Positions 24,101 through 33,654 of a DNA stretch of 64,000 nucleotides are shown piece after piece. A program made the translations under genes and the position numbers. Positions within the stretch are counted from its first letter, which is position 1. The number at the start of each line of letters is the position of its first letter. Under the pieces are notes generated by a model, which had not been told where the DNA came from, did no database searches, and saw nothing but the letters and a program-made list of their open reading frames with translations. This DNA is from Pogona vitticeps (lineage: Eukaryota; Chordata; Lepidosauria; Squamata; Agamidae): contig NC_135786.1 of assembly GCF_051106095.1 (NCBI RefSeq), positions 144,631,001 through 144,695,000 of the forward strand, read 5' to 3'.

Positions 24101-24389
24101 AAGGAGATCAACCCTGAGTGCTCACTGGAAGGACAGATCCTGAAGCTGAGGCTCCAGTACTTTGGCCATGTAATGAGAAGAAAAGACTCCCTGGAAAAGA
24201 CCCTGATGTTGGGAAAGTGTGATGGCAAGAGGAGAAGGGGACGACCGAGGATGAGATGGCTGGACAGTGTCTGCGAAGCAACCAACATGAACCTGACACA
24301 ACTCCGGGAGGCAGTAGAAGACAGGAGGGCCTGGCGTGCTCTGGTCCATGGGGTCACGAAGAGTCGGACACGACTAAACGACTAAACAC
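21176..24389 (+). mobile_element. RTE-BovB LINE, full length with target site duplication
   Basis: The 3214-base element is bounded by a perfect 10 bp direct repeat (AGTGCCTTTA at 21166-21175 and 24390-24399). It has a 5' UTR of about 180 bases, one uninterrupted ORF, and almost no 3' UTR: the stop codon lies four bases from the end, and the tail is the short repeat gactaaacgactaaacaca. Its length and single-ORF layout fit a full-length BovB. The intact frame, perfect duplication and complete 5' end together point to a recent insertion. BovB is known for horizontal transfer between squamates and other animals. This copy cannot by itself show direction or timing. Confidence 0.95.
21356..24385 (+). 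CDS. BovB ORF: apurinic endonuclease plus reverse transcriptase
   Basis: The 1009-residue protein copies the element by target-primed reverse transcription. The N-terminal APE-type endonuclease covers about residues 69-310: TWNVRS (73-78), SELKW (102-106), VYAP (171-174), GDWN (207-210), IDYIL (274-278) and SDH (300-302), so the expected catalytic Asn, Glu, Asp and His are all visible. The reverse transcriptase follows at about 500-880: NKASGGDGIP (524-533), FIDYAKAFD (652-660), RQGCILSP (712-719) and the YADD active site (754-757). The C-terminus is basic (KRRRGRPRMRW) and ends SRTRLND. There are no internal stops or frameshifts over 3030 bases. The start is the first in-frame ATG, 180 bases inside the element; residues 1-68 are low-complexity and an internal start is possible. 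No separate ORF1 is visible. All longer frames on the opposite strand here are shadows. Confidence 0.97.
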   Translation: MIRNKRLKDMTLEDGPLRSEGVQHATEEERRTSTSSSRANEVVGPKPKGRSAVDVPGSERKIQCCKEKYCIGTWNVRSMNIGKLEVVKQEMARINIDILGISELKWTGMGEFSSDDYHIYYCGQESRRRNGVALIVNKRVGKAVMGYNLKNDRMMSIRIQGRPFNITIIQVYAPTSIAEETEIEQFYEDLQHLLELTPKKDVLLILGDWNAKVGSQEIKGTTGKFGLGVQNEAGQRLIEFCQENKLVITNTLFQQHKRRLYTWKSPDGQYRNQIDYILCSQRWRSSIQSAKTRPGADCGSDHQLLIAKFKLRLKRLGKTTGPLRYNLNQIPYEYTVEVKNRFKELDLVDRVPEELWIEARNIVQEAATKTIPKKRKCKKAKWLSNEALEIAERRREAKCKGDRESYRNLNSDFQRIARRDKRVFLNEQCKEIEEDNRKGKTRDLFRKIGNIRGTFCAKMDMIKDKNGRDLTEAEDIKKRWQEYTEELYQKDVDIPDNPDNVVADLEPDILESEVKWALESLANNKASGGDGIPVELFKILKDDAVKVLHSICQQVWKTQQWPEDWKRSVYIPIPKKGSAKECSNYRTIALISHASKVMLKILQGRLQQYVDRELPEVQAGFRRGRGTRDQIANLRWIMEKAREFQKNIYFCFIDYAKAFDCVDHSKLWQVLKEMGVPDHFICLLRNLYVGQEATVKTGHGTTEWFKIGKGVRQGCILSPSLFNLYAEYIMRKAGLEETQAGIKIAGRNINNLRYADDTTLMAESEEELKNLVMRVKEESAKNGLKLNIKKTKIMATGPITSWEIEGEDMEAVSNFIFLGSMITADGDSSPEIKRRLLLGRKAMTNLDSILKSRDITLPTKVRIVKAMVFPVVMYGSESWTIKKADRRRIDAFELWCWRRLLRIPWTARRTNLSVLKEINPECSLEGQILKLRLQYFGHVMRRKDSLEKTLMLGKCDGKRRRGRPRMRWLDSVCEATNMNLTQLREAVEDRRAWRALVHGVTKSRTRLND

Positions 24390-24439
24390 AGTGCCTTTAA
24401 CTGCTTTATTTATGTATTTAGTTATTTAGTGAGTGAGTG

Positions 24440-26015
24440 AGTTAGTGAGTTTAGTTTTATACTGTCCCATTAGTGCTGAAGCACTAATGTGGGAATTTCC
24501 TTTGATTTACAAAGGCTTAAAACAGTACTTCATGACACAACACTAAAATATAACTTGAATAGCAGTAATGTGGCAAGAGCATTAGAACAGACAACCAACC
24601 AAACAAACTAAAACCCCAGTGGCACCAACATATTATCACAGAATAGCGGAGCTGGAGATGAAATGCTCAACCAGGGTCAGATTGAAAAGTCTCCTTGAAA
24701 AGAACTATCTCCTCAAAGAATACAGGTTGGTGTCCAGGTGTAGCTCCTCTGGTAGTTGATTTCATAGTCCTGGTGCCATCACTGAGAAGGCCTTACCACT
24801 GCTAGATGGCCTTTGGGCTTCTCTTAGGGTGGCTACCCAGAGGACCCTGAGTTTAGAGGATCCGGTGGGTCAGACAGATGACACTGAAGAAAGATGCTCT
24901 GACAGGTAATGTGGTCCCAGACCATGAAAGGCTTTATATATGAGTGTCAAAAACTTGAACCTGATCCAAGACACAATGGGCAATCAGTGGAGGCTGGCCA
25001 GCACTGGAGTGATGTGATCAAATTTGCTCACACCAGCCACCAGTCTCTCCACTGTATTCTAGACCCACTATAGTCTCTTTGTCAGCCTCAGGGGCAGCCC
25101 CATGGAGACAGCATTGCAGTAATCAATCCAGAAGCTCACCAACACCTGCACCAATGTCCTGAGGGAGCCCTCATTTAAGTATGGGCATAGTTGGATGATA
25201 AGCGTAAGCTGGTTGAAGGCCTATTTGAACACAGCTGCAATCTGGGATTTTCAAGAAAAAGCTGAGTCAAGAAGAATGCTCAGATTGCAAATGTGATCCC
25301 TAAATGGGATGGCAACACCATCCAGTCTAGGAATAATGCTCCAATCTTTCATAGCCCCGTTCCTTAGGAACAGAATCACAGTTTGAGCCTGTTCTTCCTG
25401 GTCCAGTACCGAGACCAGGCATCACTCAAGCATTCGGACAGCCTCCACTGCAGAGGTGGTAAAGGAGAGATAGAGTTGTCTGTCCTCAGTGTACTGATGA
25501 CACTTTACTCCAAATCTCACAATTGAGGGTCTGAGGAACCAACAACTTATCCCCAAGCTGGACTCTGGACATGGTCTTTGAGGAAGGACCAGAGCCAGCT
25601 TAATGCTAGATCCCCAGTTCCAATCTCCAAGAAGGATAATGTGGTCAATAGTATCAAAAGCAGAGATATCAAGGAGAACCAGCAAGGTATCATGACCCAT
25701 GCCATCCTCCTTTAGAAGGTCACCGTGCAGTGCAACCAAGGCCATCTCAGTACCCTGTTATGGCCTGAATCGGGACAGGAATGGGTCAAGGCAGTTCTGC
25801 TTTTCCAAGTAAGTCTGAAGATGGTTAGCTATAACCCACTTGATTACCTTGCCCACAAAAGGTATGTTGGCAATCTGATTAAAGTTATTAAGATACTCTG
25901 TTGCCAACAGTGGACATTTAATTATGGGTTCCATTATGGTTTCTTTCATGCAGGAAGGACGAAATCCCTCTTTCAGTGAAGAGTTGACAATATTGATGAC
26001 CCAATCCACCATAGC
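24440..26015 (-). mobile_element. L2-like LINE remnant, antisense, 5' truncated
   Basis: Reading from 26012 leftwards, the minus strand encodes reverse transcriptase pieces: NNFNQIANIPFVGKVI near 25880, LVALHGDLLKE and LLVLLDISAFDTIDHI near 25650-25740, and CHQYTEDRQLYLSF near 25480-25510. A decayed C-terminal part follows (near 25050-24900, HITPVLASLHWLPIV and GLGPHYL). The frame is broken many times. The 3' UTR fades out near 24440, only about 50 bases from the BovB insertion, so BovB landed just beside or in its tail. Confidence 0.8.
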
Positions 26016-26019
26016 CCCA

Positions 26020-27640
26020 CTGGCAGCCTTTATAAGCCTTTGTAAGCAATGAAAATATTAATAAGGTATGGCTTTCCTAGGAATGCGGATGCCTGTAGTT
26101 CAAGATCCTGCTTGAGGAATCAACAACATCAACATTTGCTAACATGGCAACAGAAATGATGTAGACTCTTAAGCATCTTACACAATTTCTGCAGTTGACA
26201 CACAATGCCTAACAAAATGACCATTTTCCCTTTCCTTTCTGTGCATCCCTGACAATCACTTGAAAAGTTGTTCAATTGGGTCACAAAACTGTAGCTTTGT
26301 ATAGTAAAAATCAGCTATAACTCTGGTGGTAGGTGAATCTGTTTTTAAAGTAAAGCCAACCGATTCATTGTGTAAGCAAAAGGAGTAGAAGGAATAGAAG
26401 TTGGAACGTACCTTTTGACAGTTATTGTGCTGATGTTCTGAAAACAAATTCTTTTAAAAAATTGTCAAAGGGGAAAAAAATTACATCATCATGTACAAAT
26501 AATACAGATGGAAAGTCTTTAATAAAAACCCTAGCCAATAGAAGGACGCCATATTTGTCTTCTTCCTGTTCTTGTTGTAATACTTATTGTGGCCAATTGC
26601 CTTGGAGGTAAATCAAACTTCCAAGACTACGTTACATTGGTGGATACATTCACCAGCTTTGTGATGCTGAAGTCATGTGATGGTCAAACAGCATGGCTCA
26701 GCTGACCACCCTCCCTGTGAACGTACCTTCTGAGTGCCCATTTCTTTAGAAGTGTCGTCCAGACAAATCCTTCTCCTGTTTAAAAGAGAGAAATCCAACA
26801 AGGCAGGCTTCTGCATGAGAATCCACTGAAACAAATGACCACGTTTATACTTGGGAAGGATGGGCTGCTGGCATCACACGGTCTCTGTGACTTTACAGAA
26901 CTGCCTTCAGATCTAGGGCTAAATGCTGAAGTGCTTCATCCTCTCTGTTTTGAAATCTTACCATTTAACCTCTCCTTCCCCACAAGCGGACTTAAAAAAA
27001 ATGATAACAAAACAGCATGAAGTTTCCCTGCTGAGTTTTGAACAAAATCACTGTTCTGAAGCCTGGAAATGCATTCCTGTTTAATCTCAAAAGGGCTGAT
27101 TAATCATAGCTCCAGGAGGACTATCAATGACCAGGCCTCCCTTTCAGAGTCCTGAAGCAACTTATCTTCGTGCTGTTGCACGTTTTTTTTGTACACTACT
27201 CATTGTACCCCTCAAATTTAGTTACGGAAGACATTCCAATCTGCTGAGATTCAATCATTTCAAACATGCGTTTGAAGTTGCCCATTAAGAAACATTTAAA
27301 AACCTGTTATCAATTACAGTACTCAGATAGAAACCATATTGAACCCACAGTGAACTATTTTCCTTGATACATTGTTGAGCATGAAGGAAAAAGGTTAGAG
27401 TAGTGATAGTAACACAAGCTTTAAAGGATACATAAGGCAAGGAAAACCTATCTAGGAATAAGCAAAACACAGCTAATCAGCTGCACTAAGTGTAGTTTAA
27501 GGACAAGGGTGGGCAAAGGAGAACAGGAGGCAGTTCCAGCAATAACATTTTTCATCTATAGAAAGATTATTACCATTGTATATCTATGAAATCTATTAAA
27601 ATTGTCCAGATGGGGAATCTGTGCTTGAAGCAAAAATAAT
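26020..27640. other. No recognisable feature
   Basis: Non-coding, AT-rich, with small chance ORFs only. Confidence 0.5.
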
Positions 27641-27644
27641 TTTG

Positions 27645-28080
27645 CTCACCGATTTATATCCTGTCTTTCTCCTAAAAAAGGACCCAAGGCAGCTTACAAT
27701 GTCAAAAAAGAAACAATATTAAAATTTGAAAAGTATTGAATACAAGATAAAAAAGAAATACATAAATCTAATATCAAAACCAGTAGATAAAAACCGTGCT
27801 AAAAGCACATTAAACACAATGCAAACACAACGGTCCCTTTAAAACGCCAAAAACCTCTTAGGCAATCATGAAGGCAAAGCCTCCCTGCAGAGGAAGGTCT
27901 TTGCTTGCAGGAGGTGACAAAGATGGGACCACCCTGGACTCCTGAGGGAGGGAGTTCCAAAGTTTGGGAGCAGTGACAGGGAAGGCTCTCTCTCATGTGC
28001 CCACCAAACACACCTCCCCTGAAGGCCTTAAAACCCAAGTAGGGTTATAAAGGGATACATGGTCAATTAGAAATAAACAT
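27645..28080 (-). repeat. Dispersed LINE-type 3' repeat, diverged
   Basis: It begins gatttatatcctgtctttctc...ggacccaaggcagcttacaa and continues with gggagggagttccaaagtttgg...gaaggctctctct, a pairing seen in squamate L2/CR1-type 3' regions read in reverse. No intact coding sequence. The class is tentative. Confidence 0.45.
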
Positions 28081-28389
28081 AAGTGACTGCTTGGTTATTA
28101 AATACCGTTTGATCCAAGGAATGCTGTTTCAGCAGTAGTCTTGCTACTGTCTCCTTTAAGCATGCTAGGATCCTACCCCACTGCAGGGAAGCATTCACCA
28201 CTTCTCCTGCCCACTTGGCCAGTTCCTCTCTGTTAATGCACAAACTAATCTGTCAGTGAGGTGGGTTCTACTCTGAGTGCCTAACATATGATAAAAGATC
28301 CAACTAATAGCAGTTTTTACTCTTTGTATCTGCCATTCTCTCTGATTCATTTCTGAAAATTTCTGCAGTGTTAAAATGCAGTGAAAATA

Positions 28390-29255
28390 CAGTGGTGCTT
28401 TGCAAGACGAATATACAGTGGTGCCCCGCTTGACGATTACCTCGTTAGATGAGGAAACCGCTTAACGATGAGTATTTTGCGATCACTATAGCAATCGCAA
28501 AACAATGTTTTAATAGGAGAAAATCGCTTGACAATGATTGGTCCCCTGCTTCGGGAACCGATTTTTCGCTTTACAACAATCAAAACAGCTGATCGTTGGG
28601 TTTCAAAATGGCTGCCTGCTGCTTCAAAATGGCTCCCCGCTGTGTTTAGGAAGGCTTTTTCTCTGTACAGGCACTGGAAAATGGCCACCCTATGGAGGAT
28701 CTTCGCTGGACGATTAGATATTTCACCCATTGGAATGCATTGAACCGGTTTTCAATGCATTTCAATGGGTTTTTTACTTTCGCTTGATGACAATTTCATT
28801 TTACAGTGATTTTGCTGGAACGGATTATCCTCGTCAAGCGAGGCATCACTGTAATTCGTTCCACGGTTAATGTTGTCTTGTGAAAAATTCATCTTGCAAA
28901 ATCCCTTTTCCCATAGGAATGCATTGAAACCTAATTAATGCGTTCCTAAGGGCAAAAAAAGTCAGAACAAAGTCAAATTTGGTTTACAAAGGGTTTACTA
29001 AGTGCTCTTTAAAGCCATACATATTGTGCAGATGATTTTAAAAAATTCAGTAAAAAAAACTTTAACTTTTTAAACATCATAGAAAAACATTTAAAAATCA
29101 GCAAACATGAGGCAGGAACAAAAACCAGAAAACACTCTTCTTGCGAAGCACAGCCATAGGAACATTTGTCTTATGAGTCATCAACCCCTTTGCCAAAACC
29201 ATTTGTCTTGTGAGTTTTTTGTCCTACAAGGCATTTGTCTTGCAAGGCACCACTG
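28390..29255. mobile_element. Tigger/pogo-like MITE, interrupted by another MITE
   Basis: The outer element starts CAGTGGTGCTTTGCAAGACG and ends CTTGCAAGGCACCACTG, with TA at 28388-28389 and 29256-29257. After only 26 bases it is split by the element at 28416-28851. The remainder resumes attcgttcca, as in the related copy ending at 52583. It is therefore older than its passenger. Confidence 0.85.
28416..28851. mobile_element. Tigger/pogo-like MITE nested in another
   Basis: Starts CAGTGGTGCCCCGCTTGACG and ends CGTCAAGCGAGGCATCACTG, with TA at 28414-28415 and 28852-28853. At 436 bases it nearly equals the copy at 48582-49018 (437), which is the same subfamily in the opposite orientation. The body has gcgatcactatagcaatcgc and caaaatggctgcc motifs. 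Confidence 0.85.
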
Positions 29256-29356
29256 TAAATGTTACTAATATATGGCCATGCATGGTAGTTCTGGAGTAAA
29301 AGCAAATGAATGACAAAATGGCCTGTTCATACATTACACAGGAAGATAGTCTAGAT

Positions 29357-29492
29357 CAGTGGTTCTTAACCTTTGTTACTCAGGTGTTTTTGAACTGCAA
29401 CTCCCAGAAACCTCAGCCAGCAGAGCTGATGGTGAAGGCTTCTGGGAGTTGCAGTCCAAAAACATCTGAGTAACAAAGGTTAAGAACCAGTG
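29357..29492. mobile_element. hAT-type MITE with perfect 8 bp duplication
   Basis: A 136-base near-palindrome: cagtggttcttaacctttg on the left, caaaggttaagaaccagtg on the right, and two copies of the aactcccagaa/ttctgggagtt phrase inside. It is flanked by GTCTAGAT on both sides (29349-29356, 29493-29500). An 8 bp duplication and CAGNGG-like ends are hAT hallmarks. Confidence 0.9.
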
Positions 29493-29500
29493 GTCTAGAT

Positions 29501-31290
29501 TCATGTTTTCCTTGTTCTCATGTGTTCTCCATTTCATCTGCCACTTCCTTCAGCATATAGATATTGGAATAAGTGACTATGTACATATGACACAGACTAC
29601 TGCCTTTCTAATGGCCACACCAGTATGAGGAATACCATAGCAGTAGGTTCTCTATTCTATTTTTTTGTTCACAAGTAGAGTTTCCCAAGTACAAAGGCAT
29701 TTAGGTACCTAATCTCTGCTGTTATACGCCTGGATTTGATAATTATGAAGAATATACTCCATAGCAGGATAATGCCGTAACTATCCAACTTACTCTGTCC
29801 GGTTTAGAAAGTGACTGTGAGGCACTCGTGAGACATGGCCTCATGCAAGGGGAAAGAGCATCCCCTGGTGGTTGCCTCATGGCTGAGCTCACACTTCATT
29901 CTCCAGCTCTGCCTCTCTAAGGAAGTGATCAACAGGCCCATCTTTGTGGAAGGAATGCAACACAGAGATGGTAGAGGAGCCATGCTTTCTATTAGTACAC
30001 GGGGACAAAACCAGAGAGTACAACTGTAAACTGCCAGCCTGAGAGAACCTCTGTTTGTAGCTCATTGCTCCAAAAATACAGCCAAGATCAAGGGCTATTA
30101 TTTATTCTTTTACAACATGTGAGCAGTAACTTGGTATTTAAGCATTTTTCTATACTCTCTAAAATTAATATACATTCCTTATTGACTTCCATTCTCTCCC
30201 TGTTATTAGAAATCTTTGCTACATCACTGGCTCTTCTTCTTCTGTTCAATGCTAATTTTTAAACTGGTCATGCAAGAAAGACTTGAGGAATCTTAAGAAG
30301 TCACTAGGAATACTCAAAAGGGGGAAAAAGTGCTAAAATCATAAATTTGGGAGGGGGAATTTACAGGCCTGTTTTTTCTCTTTTGCCCCATGAACGTCAA
30401 CCTACTTTGTCACAAAGAGGAGTATCCCCTGGTGGTTGTCACATGGCGAAGCTCATGAAAGAATGATGAAAGTCATCATCTGCATTCAGCAATAACGGAC
30501 ATAACGAAAGCAGTGGGGGAATAGTCTAGATTTTGGAAAGAAAAGTGCTCTGTGTCGTGATCTTGAGGTAGCAATTGTGATGAGGTAGATCAGGTGTCCA
30601 AAAGCAGGAGGTTATCTCCTGTGGGTTTATTTTTGCTCTTTTGAAGGAATTTATTTCAGTTGTTTTTAAAAAATCCTTCATTTAGCTTTGTTATTTCCTT
30701 GGCTGTGTCCTGCAGCACATGCTGCCAACATTTGCCTCAGCATTTTGCATTAGCCCTCAATGTATCACATTGTACAATGCCTAAAACAAAGGCTCAATTT
30801 TGTTTACAGGGGCTTGAAGGGATACCAGCTGGGGCCATGTGTCCCTGTCAAATGACATGGAATAGTAAGAGATGAACCATCATTAGAGCTGAAATCCAGA
30901 TACATGGTGCAGGCAAAACTTCCAGCTGAAAAAAAAAAATAGACTTGCTTTGCTTACAAAGCTTTGCTTACGTACTTCTCAAATAGCTTCAGCACTTTAC
31001 TTACACACACACATTTTGGAGTCGCCAGTCACCACTTATTTAAGAAATTTCCTCTCCTGACGTTAATTAGCTGCAATGTGCATTTTGGCCTATACTTCCA
31101 GTCTTCCAAAGGACCAACTTTTTTCACTCTGTTGTTTAGCATATAGTGCTTTTGCTGCTAATCTGCTGCATGAAGCACACCTTAAAACTCAGCAGTTCTG
31201 TATTGTGGCCAACCAGAGATGAGATCATTTCACTGTTAGCAGTCCTAGGCAAGTGGCATATCCCTAGGATTCATCATTATGATCAGTATA
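29501..31290. other. Mostly featureless; one short direct repeat
   Basis: A phrase of about 40 bases containing atcccctggtggttg occurs near 29860-29897 and again near 30420-30455 in the same orientation. Otherwise I see no gene or known repeat. Confidence 0.5.
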
Positions 31291-31299
31291 TATGATTGC

Positions 31300-31512
31300 C
31301 CAGTGGGCCTAGAGGTTGCCAGTGCAACTTCCCTCGATATCTCCAGGGAGAAGAGCCAGCCTGTGTAGCCTGCAGTAAGAGGCTCAGTCCCAAGGCACCC
31401 TCAGAAGAAGGGACAGGTAAACCATTTCTGAGAATTTTGGACCTAGAAAACCCTGGAAAGTGTCTCCATAAGTTGGACTGGACTGGACAGCAGACAATTA
31501 TAATGATGAGTA
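31300..31512 (+). repeat. tRNA-derived SINE, squamate type
   Basis: It shows the family body (agagccagcctgtgta, agaagaagggacaggtaaacca, ctagaaaaccctggaaag, cataagttgga) and ends in an attataatgatga tail. The tRNA head is decayed. The better preserved copy is at 40078. Confidence 0.7.
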
Positions 31513-32221
31513 TAGGTGGCAGGTGGTTTATATTCAGTTTGATGGATTGTAGGTTGTTCAATCATGATGCAAAGAGTTAATGGAAATTTTCAAAACTGCA
31601 TGGCCATTTTGCAGCTATTGGTATACATTCTAATCCAAGCCAGTGCTCTGCACCCAGGGCTTTTAGAAAGGAGACAAACTAATACCGAGTGCTTCTTGGC
31701 ATATATGTAGTTCTTTCTCCTTATCTCTGAGAACCAGCAAGCGGCAAGCCCATGCACGTATCTGACATTTATGCAGAAACTTTACAAGTGAAAACAAATA
31801 TTCGTGTAGACCTGAGCGCGAACACTTCGTGTTCTAAATAACGGTTTCAAGCTCTCAAGGTGATTTAGCCAGTTGGACAATTGTTCAGCTTCGTGGAGGA
31901 TTTTTAGTAATCAATGATAATCAAAAGTTGTGGTTTTTTTACTTGAGATGTTTCATCTTTTGAACTCTATATTTTGGCTCTAATCCTCCTTTCTGAATAT
32001 AGTTTCTTCCACTTGTTGTATGCTTGTTTCTAAGGCAGAAGGAGGAAAATGCAATGCATGATCAAAATCCCAGCACAGATTTGATCTCTCTTGCAAAGTC
32101 TATTGTGTTCCTGAAATGAAGATTGTATTGCTCATCCCCTCACACACACACACAAAAACGCAGGTTTAATTTTAATGACTAACAATATAATCATGGTTCT
32201 TACCATGTGCCTTTTCATAAC

Positions 32222-32595
32222 CTAAACACATCAGTAGGCATCCTTCAGTCTCGAGAGACTATGGTAATGTGCTCTGTATGGAGGTCTTGGAACAGCATCT
32301 AGTGTGGCTGAGAAGGCCAATTTGAGAGTGACAATCCCTTCCAGACTGAAAACAAATACAATCTGTCCCCTGTCCAGTTCCCTGGTTTCGCTTGTTTCGG
32401 CCTGCTGTACAAGTGTCTCTTAAAATTGGGAGAGGCCATGATGCACCGCCTGCCTCCAGGCTGAACGCTCAGATGTCAGGGTTTCCCATCTGTTGAGGTC
32501 CATTCCTAAGGCCTTCAGATCCTGCTTGCAGATGTCCTTGTATCGCAGCTGTGGTCTCCCTCTGGGGCGGTTTCCCTGCACTAATTCTCCATACA
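32222..32595 (-). repeat. Non-LTR LINE ORF, C-terminal remnant
   Basis: One minus-strand frame reads from about 32583 leftwards with RGRPQLRYKDICKQDLKALG, then LNRWETLTSERSAWRQAV. This is the C-terminal region found in a group of vertebrate non-LTR retrotransposons, just before a zinc-finger end. An in-frame stop occurs after HHGLSQF, and similarity fades after that. I am confident it is LINE coding DNA, but not of the clade. Confidence 0.65.
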
Positions 32596-33138
32596 GCCTC
32601 CTTAATTAAAACATGCACAACCGTCGTGCTGATACTGCTGCCTGATTTCAGCAGTTCTGGCCAGAGTTCATTTATACAGAGATACCTGTGAAAGAGTGAA
32701 ATCAGCCAGAATCCAAACAAAATCAATTTTGTGTGCGTGCATGCATACATGCATGTGTGTATGCAGTATGTGTGTAAGAGGCAGAGATGGCTGCTTAATA
32801 AAATATATCCAAAAAAATCTCTAACATCGTAACAGAATATTTGAACTTTGAAGGAGGAGCAAGAACTGAAATAAATTATTGCATGATTACTTAAGGATGC
32901 AGTCCTAACAAGGGAATGTACTGGATGTTAAAGAGGGATGACATTAGGCTGTGACTCCTCATATTTCTGAATATTGAAGTTGTGCTGAATCCTAATATTT
33001 CTCAATGACGAAAATTGCTTAAGACTCCTCTGGCCCTGACATATCTTTGCGGCAGTGTAAGGGCACTGTCCCCAGGCTGAGGGAAGTTTGATATTGGCCC
33101 AACTGAGCTCCTCCATCACCCATCCTTTCTCTGCCTCC

Positions 33139-33158
33139 TTTTTTTTTTTTTTTTTTTT
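33139..33158. repeat. Poly-T tract
   Basis: An uninterrupted run of 20 T. Confidence 0.9.
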
Positions 33159-33654
33159 GGCTCTTCTACTAGCTGACTATAGCCAGCACTGTGACTGTGT
33201 CAGCAGGCCCTTCTGCTGGCAAATCTTCAAGATCAGCCAGCACAAAGGGTTTCTGCCTTCAGAAAGGCAGGGTGCTGGCCAAAGAGCCTCCTATCCATTC
33301 CAAATCCCCTGCAGGTCATGTCTGTCTCAGCTAGGACTTCACTGTCAATAGATAATAAAGACTCAACATATTTTACCAAAAGTGTAGTACTATATCAGTG
33401 TGGTATAGTATGTAAATGAACATTTTGTGTGGGCTGAAAGTTTTGAAATAAATTGTACCTGTGAAATGTTCTGAAGGTGCTTATTTGCTTCAGCACCCGC
33501 CTTGGATTTTTAACATATGTTTTATTTTTCTTTCCTTTGTTTAATTTTTAAATTTCTGTTTTAGATTCGAGACACATAGTGTGCCAACAGCTTGGGCCAG
33601 AATACTATCTGTCCTAAGATAGTCACGGTGCATGACCGATCCCTCTGGGGGAGT

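Noticed and set aside
23449-24357. 302-codon open frame on the minus strand
   Set aside because: It lies wholly within the BovB coding sequence and has no motif. It is a shadow of the real frame, as are 22348-22806 and 23159-23347 on the minus strand and the 142-codon plus-strand frame at 22980.
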